From positions 1 through 61,418 of the forward strand of contig LSZA01000009.1 of the NCBI GenBank assembly GCA_001637315.1: a stretch of DNA of 61,418 bases, written 5' to 3'. The first letter of the stretch is position 1. Each line of letters starts with the position of its first letter. A program made the translations under genes and the position numbers. This stretch comes from Phormidium willei BDU 130791. GTDB lineage: Bacteria > Cyanobacteriota > Cyanobacteriia > Cyanobacteriales > Geitlerinemataceae. The notes beneath the pieces are model-generated. The model worked only from the letters and a program-made list of their open reading frames with translations. It did not search any database and was not told where the DNA came from. Shown in pieces: positions 35,003 to 43,700 of this stretch.

Positions 35003-36562
35003 TCAGGAACGGCGGGAGCGGCGCGGTTGTCCTAGAGTTGTAATGTACAACACCGCTTCATCGGGGGGAATCCCCAACACATCATTAACACGATCATCAA
35101 AAAAGCCAGCAATCCCACTCACCCCTAGATTGAGATGAATTGCCGCCAAATTAAGACGTTGTCCCAAATGGCCCGCATCCAAATGTAAATAACGATAAGC
35201 GCGATCGCCCCAGCGAGCAATAGCCCCATCCAAATCCGCCGTATGGAACACCACCATCGCCGCATCTCGCCCTAAATCTTGTCCCAAACAGAGAAAATGC
35301 AGTTCACGGCGGAAGTTTTTAAAGCGAATCTGCCGCAATTCCTGCGCCTGGGGAGCATAGTAATAGCAGCCATCTTCCAAGCCATCAATCGCCGTCGTGG
35401 CGACAAAGGTTTGAATTAAATCGCGATCGCAAAAATTGGGCAACTCCCAGCTATCCGGGGACGATTGAGAGGGATTCCGGGAACTCAACTGGCTCACCGG
35501 TTGCGGTTGATAGGCAAAATTTAGCAAGGCCTTCACCTGTTCCAACTCAATTTCTGCCCCCCCTTGATAGGCTCGTGTCGATCGCCGTTGCAGTAACGTC
35601 GCCTCCAATCCTGTCCCCCTTTCACCCCAATCGAGGGGATGACTGACGGTGCCAACCTTCGTACAAAAGGGGAAATTATACTTATCTTCACGGTTATTCC
35701 CCCCATCCGTTGCCGGTTCCTGGGCCAGTTCTGACTGACTCGGGGCCGAGTCAATGGCGCTGGCCTGATGCAGATACGCCAACAGAGAACCATCCGGTAA
35801 CTCAGGATAATCGCGATCCGTCTTCGAAGCTAAGGCCGTCGCGAAGCCGCGATCCTCACTCGCCTGTTGTCGTTCTTGCAGGGCTACCACGGCGATCGCC
35901 CCTTCCTCCTCACCATTGAGATACAGTAAATCATTCAGCGCCTGATCTCGGAACCCGCCAATCAAATAAGGGCGATAATCCGTCAACGCCGCCGCCAGTT
36001 CCAAATTGCCCAACAAATGTCCCGTATCCAGATGAATACGGCGATAAGCCCGGTCCTGATAGCGCCAGGACGAGCGGAAAAAGACCGCCGTCGTAATCAC
36101 CACAAACGGGGCATTTTCCAACGCCGGATGGCTAAAACAGGCAGACTTGAGAGCCGCACTGGGATCACTGTCCCAAAACCGTACCAACGAATGATCGCGA
36201 ACCTGGTAATTGTAGAGTCCCTGGGGTAACTCCCCATCCCCTTGCGACAACAGATAAACCTCCGCCGGATAGAGACCCCCCGCCGAGGGAGCCGCCCGTA
36301 GAAACAAGTCCTGGCTGGCAATCTGAGGAATCCGCGCCGTCACCCCATAGGTACAGTACAGAAGATGAGATAAACGCGAAAGAACCGTTTGGCGATCGCC
36401 GATATGGGGTTTTAAGTCAATCGTTGTGCCAATCGGATACTCTTTAAAAGGAACCGGAGGACGATCCCAATCAATGTTTGGAACCCGTTGATTGATCGTA
36501 TCTGGATCATATTTAGTGCGCTCATGATAGGTTCTGGCAATTGAAAACGTCTGTTTGGTCAT
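35003..36562 (-). CDS. SagB/ThcOx-type double nitroreductase-domain protein
   Basis: The 519-aa protein contains two nitroreductase-like halves, about residues 50-235 (RAAPSAGGLYPAEVYLLSQG, HLDTGHLLGNLELAAAL) and 325-515 (LLQRRSTRAYQGG, HLDAGHLGQRLNLAAIHL). The FMN-binding pattern is clearest in the C-terminal half. SagB-family enzymes oxidise azolines in peptide natural products, but no YcaO or precursor gene lies nearby. A linker of about 70 polar residues joins the halves. Confidence 0.82.
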   Translation of the reverse strand: MTKQTFSIARTYHERTKYDPDTINQRVPNIDWDRPPVPFKEYPIGTTIDLKPHIGDRQTVLSRLSHLLYCTYGVTARIPQIASQDLFLRAAPSAGGLYPAEVYLLSQGDGELPQGLYNYQVRDHSLVRFWDSDPSAALKSACFSHPALENAPFVVITTAVFFRSSWRYQDRAYRRIHLDTGHLLGNLELAAALTDYRPYLIGGFRDQALNDLLYLNGEEEGAIAVVALQERQQASEDRGFATALASKTDRDYPELPDGSLLAYLHQASAIDSAPSQSELAQEPATDGGNNREDKYNFPFCTKVGTVSHPLDWGERGTGLEATLLQRRSTRAYQGGAEIELEQVKALLNFAYQPQPVSQLSSRNPSQSSPDSWELPNFCDRDLIQTFVATTAIDGLEDGCYYYAPQAQELRQIRFKNFRRELHFLCLGQDLGRDAAMVVFHTADLDGAIARWGDRAYRYLHLDAGHLGQRLNLAAIHLNLGVSGIAGFFDDRVNDVLGIPPDEAVLYITTLGQPRRSRRS

Positions 36563-36826
36563 ACCTCAAAATAATAAAACAACGTCTGGATATTTGGGGG
36601 AAGGTAAAAAGGCAAAAGACAAGAGGCAAGAGGTGATAAAATCGGAGATTTTGCTAGCTTTGCGCTCTGTTTTTAAAACAGTTAAAACAAAAAAATGGTT
36701 AATTATCTCAGCCAATCATCTAAAACGTTAAAACTCCGTGCCTAGAATTTATAACCAAGATAATCCGATTAAACCTAAGTTTCAAACATTCTCCAATTGT
36801 CCATCATCTCCTCCCCAAACCTCAAA

Positions 36827-37372
36827 TCAAGGAGAATCTTGGCGTCGTTGCAGGGCCTCCTCACTACCAGAGACCTCCTCATAAATATCAGCAATACTAG
36901 AGCCTTCAGCCAACTTACGCCGCCAAGTCTGTAACCCCCCCTCATCCACATCTCGTCCTAGGATAGCCTGATAAATCCCATTAATCCGAGCCTCAACCTC
37001 CTCCCCCTGTACCAACGTGCGACGTAATTCCGTCAGAGACAGTCCCGCCACAATCGCATGAGCCCAGCGTTCGAGTTCCCGGTCCGTCGCCGCCCGTTCG
37101 AGGAGTTCACGATAAATCCGGTCAATTTCAGGATAATAGTCCGACGCATCCGGAGGAATCCGAGTGCGTAGATAAGTTTGCCAGTCCAAAGTCGTCTGAG
37201 GCTGGGTATAATACCGTAGCCAATCCCGGTCAAAACAGAGCGTGTAGGCCTCCGTACGTTGGCAGCGCTCCTGACCATTTGCCGGGGGAGCGATCGCCGC
37301 TAAAATCGTTAAGGTCGCGATCGCGCCTACCACCGAAGCCCGATATCGACCGTCCTTTCGAGAAAAATCCAT
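36827..37372 (-). CDS. Secreted DUF4214-like repeat protein
   Basis: The 181-aa protein has a basic N-terminus and a hydrophobic signal (VVGAIATLTILAAIAPPANG). The body shows two repeats of the DUF4214 kind: EIDRIYRELLERAATDRELERWAHAI and INGIYQAILGRDVDEGGLQTW. DUF4214 segments occur in secreted and surface proteins. The ATG shares two bases with the ATG of the divergent nitrilase gene, so this start may be wrong; a downstream start within the signal region is possible. Confidence 0.72.
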   Translation of the reverse strand: MDFSRKDGRYRASVVGAIATLTILAAIAPPANGQERCQRTEAYTLCFDRDWLRYYTQPQTTLDWQTYLRTRIPPDASDYYPEIDRIYRELLERAATDRELERWAHAIVAGLSLTELRRTLVQGEEVEARINGIYQAILGRDVDEGGLQTWRRKLAEGSSIADIYEEVSGSEEALQRRQDSP

Positions 37373-38183
37373 GAAGTCCTACCTTGCTGCGGCAATTCAA
37401 ATGACGAGCGTGCCAGATCTCCAGCGAAATTTGGCACAAGCTGAAGAGTTAATCGACCTTGCCGTGCGCCGAGGAGCCGAACTCATCGGATTGCCCGAAA
37501 ACTTTTCCTTCCTCGGAGAAGAAGCCGACAAAATCGCCCAAGCCGGACAAATCGCTCAAGAGAGCGAACTGTTCCTCAAAACCATGGCGCAACGGTATCA
37601 AGTCAGCATCCTCGGCGGAGGGTTTCCCATCCCCGTCAGCGAGAGTCAGGCTTACAACACCGCCTTACTCATCGACCCCAGCGGCGCGGAACTAGCCCGC
37701 TACCACAAAGTTCATCTCTTCGATGTTAACCTGCCCGACGGCAACACCTACCAAGAATCCAGTACCGTCCGTGCCGGCAGCGACCTTCCCCCCGTCTATA
37801 GCTCTCCGGATTTAGGCCAACTGGGGCTATCCGTCTGTTACGACGTGCGATTCCCCGAACTCTACCGCCATCTCTCCCGCCAAGGGGCCGATGTCCTCTT
37901 TATTCCCGCCGCCTTCACCGCCTACACCGGCAAAGACCATTGGCAAGTGTTACTACAGGCCCGGGCCATCGAAAATACCGCCTACGTCATTGCCCCCGCC
38001 CAAACCGGTCGCCATTATGGCATTCGTCACTCCCACGGCCACGCCGTCATTATCGACCCCTGGGGAACTGTCATCGCCGATGCCGGAACCAAAGTCGGAA
38101 TTGCCATCGCCGAGATTAACCCCCAACGATTAGAGCAAGTTCGCGGTCAAATGCCCTCCCTCCAACATCGGGTGTTCGCCTAG
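37371..38183 (+). CDS. Nitrilase-family amidase (Nit1/Nit2-like carbon-nitrogen hydrolase)
   Basis: The 270-aa protein has the catalytic triad of the family: E43 in GLPENFSF, K113 in RYHKVHLFD and C156 in LSVCYDVRFPELYR. The sequence near the triad matches Nit1-type enzymes, which hydrolyse deaminated glutathione, but omega-amidase activity is also possible. The start MKSYLAAAIQMTSVPD fits the family. Its 3' end overlaps the convergent K+ channel gene by 4 nt. Confidence 0.92.
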   Translation: MKSYLAAAIQMTSVPDLQRNLAQAEELIDLAVRRGAELIGLPENFSFLGEEADKIAQAGQIAQESELFLKTMAQRYQVSILGGGFPIPVSESQAYNTALLIDPSGAELARYHKVHLFDVNLPDGNTYQESSTVRAGSDLPPVYSSPDLGQLGLSVCYDVRFPELYRHLSRQGADVLFIPAAFTAYTGKDHWQVLLQARAIENTAYVIAPAQTGRHYGIRHSHGHAVIIDPWGTVIADAGTKVGIAIAEINPQRLEQVRGQMPSLQHRVFA

Positions 38184-39193
38184 CGGTAATTAAACTTCAA
38201 CAAATCTTCCATATGGCCAATCACCATAATCGTATCCCCAACCTCGAGCCGTTCTGAAGCCGCAGGATGAGAGAGGGTTTTACCATTGGCGCGACGTAGA
38301 GCCACCACCAAAAATAAGCCCTTGGCCCAGACGGCAACTTCGCCAATCGAACGGCCATTGAGGCGGGAATCGCGAGTGATATCGACCTCCATCAGTTGCA
38401 GATGAATCTGGGCCAACATTTCATTGAGGGTATGGCCACCCTCATCCTGTTCAAAAAACTCAAAGGCCGTCGGTTGAGTGATGTAATTACTCATCTGCAA
38501 CGCGCCGATTTCGGCTGGGAGAACCACCAGATTGGCCCCAGCTAAACGCAGTTTATTCTCAGTGGTGGGCTTTTCCCCACGAGCCAGAATCGTTAAATCG
38601 TGCTTCAATCCCCGAGCTGTCAGGGTGACAAAGACATTCACCGCATCTTCGGGTAACACCGCCGCCAGGAACTGGGCACGTTCAATCCCCACCGACAGTA
38701 ACACCTCCTCTTCGGCTGCATCCCCCACCTGAACTAGATAGCCAAGAGATTCAGCCGTTTCGAGTAAATCTGGGTTGCGATCGATAATCACAAAGGGTTT
38801 ACGGGCCGCATGGAGCCGTTTGGCGAGCATTTGTCCCATACGCCCAAAACCACAGATAATCGAATGTCGCTTGAGTTGTTCGATTCCCTTGGTTTTGCGT
38901 TGAGCATCGAGAGCTCGGTAAATTTCCCCTTCCGTGATCATTTGAATAAATCCTCCCACGATATAAACAGCAGACGATGTTCCGGCGATGATGACGACAA
39001 TCGTAAAGACTTTTTCCGCTGTGGAGTCGAGCGGGTTAACCTCGCCATAGCCGACTCCGAAGACGGTGATAATCACCATATAAAAGGCGTCGATTAACTC
39101 CCAGCCGAGGAGGACATAGCCCACAACGGCGGCGGCGAGAGTGCCAAGAAAGACAACGGCGCCGAGCAGCATCTGTCGAAAGGCACTGTGCAT
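38180..39193 (-). CDS. Two-transmembrane potassium channel with RCK (TrkA-N/TrkA-C) domains
   Basis: The 337-aa protein has TM1 (about 8-30), a pore loop with the filter TVFGVGYGEV (43-52), and TM2 (about 62-85). The cytosolic part has a Rossmann RCK domain (IICGFGRMGQMLAKRLHAARKPFVIID, in pieces) and a TrkA-C domain near the C-terminus (SERLEVGDTIMVIG). This is the MthK-like layout. The filter has GE rather than GD after the tyrosine. Confidence 0.9.
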   Translation of the reverse strand: MHSAFRQMLLGAVVFLGTLAAAVVGYVLLGWELIDAFYMVIITVFGVGYGEVNPLDSTAEKVFTIVVIIAGTSSAVYIVGGFIQMITEGEIYRALDAQRKTKGIEQLKRHSIICGFGRMGQMLAKRLHAARKPFVIIDRNPDLLETAESLGYLVQVGDAAEEEVLLSVGIERAQFLAAVLPEDAVNVFVTLTARGLKHDLTILARGEKPTTENKLRLAGANLVVLPAEIGALQMSNYITQPTAFEFFEQDEGGHTLNEMLAQIHLQLMEVDITRDSRLNGRSIGEVAVWAKGLFLVVALRRANGKTLSHPAASERLEVGDTIMVIGHMEDLLKFNYR

Positions 39194-39224
39194 GGGGAGG
39201 CCACATTAAAGCAAGAGGTACGGG

Positions 39225-40352
39225 TTAGGTGGCAGATTGGCCCTGAAGATACTGTGACACAATTTGCAAAATCCGTTGGGAGGCATGACCGTCTCCAAAG
39301 GGGTTCACGGCGTTGGCCATGGTTTGATACGCCTGGGAATCGTCTAAGAGTCTGACGGCTTCTGAGGTGATGCGATCGCACTCCGTCCCAATCAGCCTCG
39401 CTGTACCCGCTTCAACCGCCTCAGGACGCTCCGTAGTGTCTCGTAGCACTAACACCGGTTTTCCCAGCGCGGGAGCTTCTTCTTGTAGGCCCCCTGAGTC
39501 CGTTAACAGCAACGTACAGCGGGCGATCGCCCCCACCAGGGCGGTATAGTCTAAAGGCTCTGTGAGAAAAACCCGTTCATGGTTCCCTAACATCTCTTGC
39601 AACGGCTCACGCACCGTCGGATTTCGATGCAACGGAAGCAAGAGAGCCGTATCTTGAACCTGATCTAGAATCCGTAAAAAGCCCTCTGCAATAGACTTAA
39701 GGCGTATCCCCCAGTTCTCACGCCGATGGACCGTAGCCAGGAGGACTCGATCGCCTTCCCAATCCAGTCCCGGCACCTCACAGCTTGGCGTTCGGGCCGC
39801 CACCGACAATAAGGCATCAATGACCGTATTTCCCGTATGATGAATCGCCCCAATCACTCCCGACTTCCGTAAATTCTCCACCGCCCGCGCCGTCGGCGCA
39901 AAGTGCAAACTCGTCAGTTGGGAGATTAAACGGCGATTGGCTTCCTCAGGATAGGGGTCAAATAGCTGATCGGTCCGTAACCCTGCCTCAACATGACCAA
40001 CAGGGATTTTTTGATAGAATGCAGCCAGTGTCGCGGCGAAGGCCGTGGTCGTGTCTCCTTGAACCATGACTAAATCAGGACGTACGTCTTGAAACACAGC
40101 CTCGAGTCCCTGCAAACTGCGACGGGTGATATCCGTCAGGGTTTGTTGGGGTTTCATGATATCGAGATCTCGCTGAGCCGTCAGTTCAAACAACGCCATC
40201 ACCTGTTGCACCATTTCTCGATGCTGTCCCGTCAAAATCACCTGAGTCTCAAACTCAGAAGACTGTTGGAAGCAACGAATCACAGGAGCCAGCTTAATGG
40301 CTTCCGGGCGAGTTCCCAGGGTAATACAAACACGAGGAGACATAGACGACAT
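39225..40352 (-). CDS. wecB: UDP-N-acetylglucosamine 2-epimerase (non-hydrolysing)
   Basis: WecB converts UDP-GlcNAc to UDP-ManNAc for cell-surface polysaccharides. The 375-aa protein begins VCITLGTRPEAIKLAPVI, has LTGQHREMV, GDTTTAFAA, GHVEAGLRT and the late LTDSGGLQEEAPALGKPVLVLRD, all family signatures. It is a two-domain GT-B fold enzyme acting in the cytosol. It lies 31 nt downstream of the potassium channel gene's start, on the same strand. Confidence 0.96.
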   Translation of the reverse strand: MSSMSPRVCITLGTRPEAIKLAPVIRCFQQSSEFETQVILTGQHREMVQQVMALFELTAQRDLDIMKPQQTLTDITRRSLQGLEAVFQDVRPDLVMVQGDTTTAFAATLAAFYQKIPVGHVEAGLRTDQLFDPYPEEANRRLISQLTSLHFAPTARAVENLRKSGVIGAIHHTGNTVIDALLSVAARTPSCEVPGLDWEGDRVLLATVHRRENWGIRLKSIAEGFLRILDQVQDTALLLPLHRNPTVREPLQEMLGNHERVFLTEPLDYTALVGAIARCTLLLTDSGGLQEEAPALGKPVLVLRDTTERPEAVEAGTARLIGTECDRITSEAVRLLDDSQAYQTMANAVNPFGDGHASQRILQIVSQYLQGQSAT

Positions 40353-40639
40353 AAGCAGCGATCGCAGAGTATGGTATAAGCCAACAACACCATCGACAAC
40401 GATGGCACAAGCCTAGCCCCGTGACGTTGGGGCCAAACCCGGGAAGATGTTAGAGGAATTTACGGTTTACAGCCGGCCCCGGTTCCAGGAGACAATAGAG
40501 AAATCGGGTCTCAGCCGAACCCATCACACCAGACCCAGAGTAAGGGTGCGGCCATCCCCTCCATCCTCTCATCGTTTGCACCCAGCCTCAGATTGATCCC
40601 AGGCCCAATTCACCGAATCCCTAAAAAACTCTAGCACCT

Positions 40640-41941
40640 ATGACACAGTCTCAACGCCCCCCCGTTCCCCCACCACCCCCCGGTGGCGGCCGCCGTCCCC
40701 CTCGTCCCCCCGCACCTCCGACCAGTAAACGTCCCCCAGCCGCGCCCCCACCCCCCGCTCAGCGGCCTCCCGCCGCACCCCCGCCACCCGCTCACCGGCC
40801 TCCCGCTGCCCAACGGCCTCCCGCCGCACCCACCCCCCAACAGGCAGCCCCCCGCCGTGGACCTGGCCCGAGTCCGGGACATCCCACCATGCGCGAGATT
40901 ATCCAACGAGCTGAAGAAGAAGGCTACTCTGACGTTCACGTGGGCGTTGGCGAAGTTCCTCGTTATCGCGCCCGAGGTGACATCGCTCCCACGGAATGGC
41001 CCGAAACTGATCTCGATACCTTTATGAGTTGGATGCGGGAACTGATGAGTGATGAAGAAATTCGTCAGTTTCAAGAAAATCTTGACTTTGATGGCGCTGC
41101 CGATTTAGGCTTTGTTCGGGTTCGTATTAACGCCTTTGATAGCCTGGCTGGCCCGGCGATCGTTCTGCGTCTCATTGGTGCCGAAATCCTCACCCTAGAA
41201 CAACTACGGTTGCCCGAAGTCTTCAAAAGCATCAGCTTGGACTATCACAAGGGACTGGTTCTTGTGACGGGGCCAACGGGGTCCGGGAAATCCACCACAA
41301 TGGCGGCGATGATTGATTACATCAATCGCAACAAAGCCTATCACATTATCACCATTGAAGACCCGGTTGAATTTGTCCATAAAAGTAAAAAATCCCTTAT
41401 TAAACACCGGGAAGTTGGAACCCATACCCATAAGTTCTTTAATGCCTTAAAAGCTGCATTGCGGGAAGATCCAGACCTGATTCTTGTTGGGGAAATCCGG
41501 GACAAAGAGACCATGAATATTGCCCTAAAAGCGGCATCCACCGGTCACTTAGTCATGGGAACCCTGCACACCAATAGTGCCGTTAAAACCATTGAGCGGG
41601 TTATGGGAATGTTTCCCCCCGCAGAACAACCCGCCTTCCGGGTTGCCCTAGCAGAATCTCTGATTTCTATTGTTGCCCAAGGCCTCTGTAAAACCACCGA
41701 CGGCAAGCGAGCGGCATTCCACGATATCCTCATTGCGACTGATGCGGTGAAAGAATACGTGATTCAAGGTAAGCTCGATGCCATTACCGATGTCATGCTT
41801 CGGTCAGAGTTTGACGGTATGACGACCATGAATAAAGCCTTGTTTGAACTGTATCAAGAAGGTCGAATTACAGAAGAAATTGCCCTTGACAAATCACCAA
41901 CTCCCAATGAAATGGCACAATTCCTACGAGGTCGTGTCTAA
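40640..41941 (+). CDS. pilT: Type IV pilus retraction ATPase PilT with a proline-rich N-terminal extension
   Basis: The 433-aa protein has a normal PilT core (from about residue 83, MREIIQRAEEEGYSDVHVG): Walker A GPTGSGKST, the Asp box ITIEDPVEFVH, Walker B region LREDPDLILVGEIRD and the His box GTLHTNSA. Residues 5-82 are almost entirely Pro, Ala and Arg in PPAAPPPPAQRPPAA-type repeats. A length near 430 aa fits the cyanobacterial PilT2 paralogue, linked to phototaxis, more than the shorter PilT1. The gap before it contains two hairpins. Confidence 0.92.
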   Translation: MTQSQRPPVPPPPPGGGRRPPRPPAPPTSKRPPAAPPPPAQRPPAAPPPPAHRPPAAQRPPAAPTPQQAAPRRGPGPSPGHPTMREIIQRAEEEGYSDVHVGVGEVPRYRARGDIAPTEWPETDLDTFMSWMRELMSDEEIRQFQENLDFDGAADLGFVRVRINAFDSLAGPAIVLRLIGAEILTLEQLRLPEVFKSISLDYHKGLVLVTGPTGSGKSTTMAAMIDYINRNKAYHIITIEDPVEFVHKSKKSLIKHREVGTHTHKFFNALKAALREDPDLILVGEIRDKETMNIALKAASTGHLVMGTLHTNSAVKTIERVMGMFPPAEQPAFRVALAESLISIVAQGLCKTTDGKRAAFHDILIATDAVKEYVIQGKLDAITDVMLRSEFDGMTTMNKALFELYQEGRITEEIALDKSPTPNEMAQFLRGRV

Positions 41942-42072
41942 CGGGATTTTATTTCAAGATTGTTCGGCAACAAACAGGCATCAAATCGGAATTAACATCC
42001 GATGGGGAATCGGATGCGCAATAAGAGGCGAACCTGTCTGCCGAAATCAATCTGTTCTAGATCGATCCAGAA

Positions 42073-42102
42073 ATGACAAATGATGTCATGACAAATGATG
42101 TC
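42073..42102 (+). repeat. 15-bp tandem duplication containing the start codon
   Basis: ATGACAAATGATGTC occurs twice in direct tandem (42073-42087 and 42088-42102), encoding MTNDV-MTNDV. It duplicates the start codon of the KaiB-domain gene, so translation could begin at either copy. Confidence 0.85.
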
Positions 42103-42846
42103 GAGTTGGCGGCATATGAACCCTTTAAGGGATTAGTTCTCGTGACACCGGGTGGGGATCTCGTCTATGCCCTTGAACCCCACGATCGCGATCGCTGGCA
42201 TCTACAACTCTGTGTGGCGGTTCAAGAGGCCCTAGGACTTCGTGATCCGCCACACTTTCTCGTCCCTTGCTATAGTGCCACCATCGATCGCTATCTCAAC
42301 CCTCATACGCAACAGATAGAAACTATTGCTGAAGCCATGCTGGGGGTTTGGCGGTATCGCAGCTTACTCAACCTCCTCTTTGCACTTAAACACACCACCT
42401 GGGAGTTAAAACCCAGTTCTCCAGAACTTTGTAACCCCCTAGCCCTAGACAGTTATCGTCATGAGTTTCCCCAATTGTGGGAAAATCATGATCTGGTGCT
42501 GCGAGTTGGCCACAATACCAGCCAACATCGTAGCCAATCTGGCCCCGACTTCGTTTTTCCAAACTCCTCAGATTCTGAAGCCAGTGGCTATGTGTTCCGC
42601 CTCTTTATTCGGGGCGACAGTTCCAATACCGAAGAAACCTTACTCGGATTGCATTCAATGCTCGATCGCGCCCTGGGCCATCCCTACACCCTCAAAGTCA
42701 TTGATGTCCTTAAACACCCACAACAAACGGAACGCGATCGCGTCTCAGCTACTCCAACCCTCATCCGCGTCTGGCCGCAACCGGTACGACGAATTGTTGG
42801 TGAAATGAATGATTTTGATCGCATCTTCCAACTCGTTAATCGTTAA
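42073..42846 (+). CDS. Protein with a C-terminal KaiB domain
   Basis: The 257-aa protein (252 aa from the second ATG) ends in a KaiB-like thioredoxin-fold domain at residues 172-246: YVFRLFIRGDSSNTEETL, TLKVIDVLKHPQQTERDRV, ATPTLIRVWPQPVRRIVGEM. KaiB itself is about 100 aa; SasA carries a KaiB-like domain at its N-terminus. The first 170 residues here match nothing I recognise (LVTPGGDLVYAL, AEAMLGVWRYRSLLNLLFALKH). A role linked to the circadian KaiC system is possible but unproven. No kaiA or kaiC is in the window; pilT lies upstream. Confidence 0.85.
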   Translation: MTNDVMTNDVELAAYEPFKGLVLVTPGGDLVYALEPHDRDRWHLQLCVAVQEALGLRDPPHFLVPCYSATIDRYLNPHTQQIETIAEAMLGVWRYRSLLNLLFALKHTTWELKPSSPELCNPLALDSYRHEFPQLWENHDLVLRVGHNTSQHRSQSGPDFVFPNSSDSEASGYVFRLFIRGDSSNTEETLLGLHSMLDRALGHPYTLKVIDVLKHPQQTERDRVSATPTLIRVWPQPVRRIVGEMNDFDRIFQLVNR

Positions 42847-42880
42847 GTCAACAGGTGTTAAGTCAACAGGTATTAAGTTA
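42842..42880 (+). repeat. 15-bp tandem repeat across the stop codon of the KaiB-domain gene
   Basis: GTTAAGTCAACAGGT stands in two exact tandem copies (42842-42856 and 42857-42871) followed by a partial copy ATTAAGTTA. The first copy contains the TAA stop of the KaiB-domain gene. The array fills the whole 36-nt gap to the next gene. Confidence 0.85.
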
Positions 42881-42882
42881 AA

Positions 42883-43587
42883 ATGAATCAGAAACAACGA
42901 AGGCTCAGTCAAACACACGATCAAAACCTAGCCCCTCACCTCTCACCTCTAATCCAACTCTTTTACGGGCCAAAACTCCTAGGATATTCCCAATTAGATA
43001 AAGTCCTCATCACCGTCCTAACCCTTGTACTAGGACTCATCTCTCAACCCCTGGCCGCGCAAGCCTCACCCCAGTTGACCCCCCAAGACTGTGAGCAATT
43101 ACAAGTCGGCATGACTCAGCCCGAACTCGATGCCATCTTACGGGATTTAGACATCGAACCCGAACGACAAACATCATCTCCTGGAAATAGCCTGTTGCAG
43201 TGGATTGATGAAGACTCAGGAGCCGTATTGTTAGCCGTTCTCCGCAATCAAACAGTCGCCGAACTCTCTTGCTTTGGAGTCAGCCCTCAAGAGACCGAAA
43301 ACAGCCCAACGCATCAACTCTGCGCCCAAGCTGAAATTGGCATGACCCTCGACGAAACCCGACAAGCCTTAGGATCTCCCGGAGAACCCGTTGCAACCGA
43401 TAGCAGCCTATCCGCAGGACTCCTCTGGCAATGGAACAATCCCGCTCGCCAAGAAGTGGCTGTTCTTGCCTTTTCGAGCTTCAATGTCTTGTCCGGAAAA
43501 ACCTGCTTTTTTAGCCAAACGGAAGACGAGGCAACCCTACAAATCCCTGATTTCATCGAGCGTTTTGATGAGGTTGAAATCCCCTAG
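42883..43587 (+). CDS. Exported hypothetical protein with two SmpA/BLIP-like repeats
   Basis: The 234-aa protein has a hydrophobic segment (VLITVLTLVLGLISQPLAAQA, about residues 41-61) that is a signal peptide or anchor after a long polar N-terminus. Two similar units follow: CEQLQVGMTQPELDAIL and CAQAEIGMTLDETRQALGSPG. That pattern resembles the tandem repeats of BLIP-like and SmpA/OmlA folds. A start nearer the hydrophobic segment is possible. Function unknown. Confidence 0.7.
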   Translation: MNQKQRRLSQTHDQNLAPHLSPLIQLFYGPKLLGYSQLDKVLITVLTLVLGLISQPLAAQASPQLTPQDCEQLQVGMTQPELDAILRDLDIEPERQTSSPGNSLLQWIDEDSGAVLLAVLRNQTVAELSCFGVSPQETENSPTHQLCAQAEIGMTLDETRQALGSPGEPVATDSSLSAGLLWQWNNPARQEVAVLAFSSFNVLSGKTCFFSQTEDEATLQIPDFIERFDEVEIP

Positions 43588-43602
43588 TTGAAAACGTCCA
43601 AT

Positions 43603-43658
43603 ACAGGGAACAGAGCCTTCCCCTGTTCCCTGTTCCCTGTTCCCTATTCCCTGTTCCC
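43603..43658 (+). repeat. TGTTCCC heptamer array with an inverted copy (hairpin)
   Basis: Five heptamers, TGTTCCC x3, TATTCCC, TGTTCCC (43624-43658), stand in tandem. An inverted copy ACAGGGAACA (43603-43612) can pair with 43624-43633 to make a 10-bp stem with an 11-nt loop. It lies between the exported hypothetical gene and the SDR gene, so it may also act as a terminator. Confidence 0.8.
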
Positions 43659-43700
43659 CACTTATGATAGACATTGTCAATCCTCAAAATCACTGATTTC

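Noticed and set aside
40353..40639. Possible RNA gene between wecB and pilT because of two GC-rich hairpins
   Set aside because: The hairpins are short (CCATCG/CGATGG and GCCCC/GGGGC) and do not form a tRNA or other known RNA fold.
40638..40829. Minus-strand Gly/Arg-rich frame opposite the start of pilT
   Set aside because: It is the complement of the proline-rich repeats, not an independent gene.
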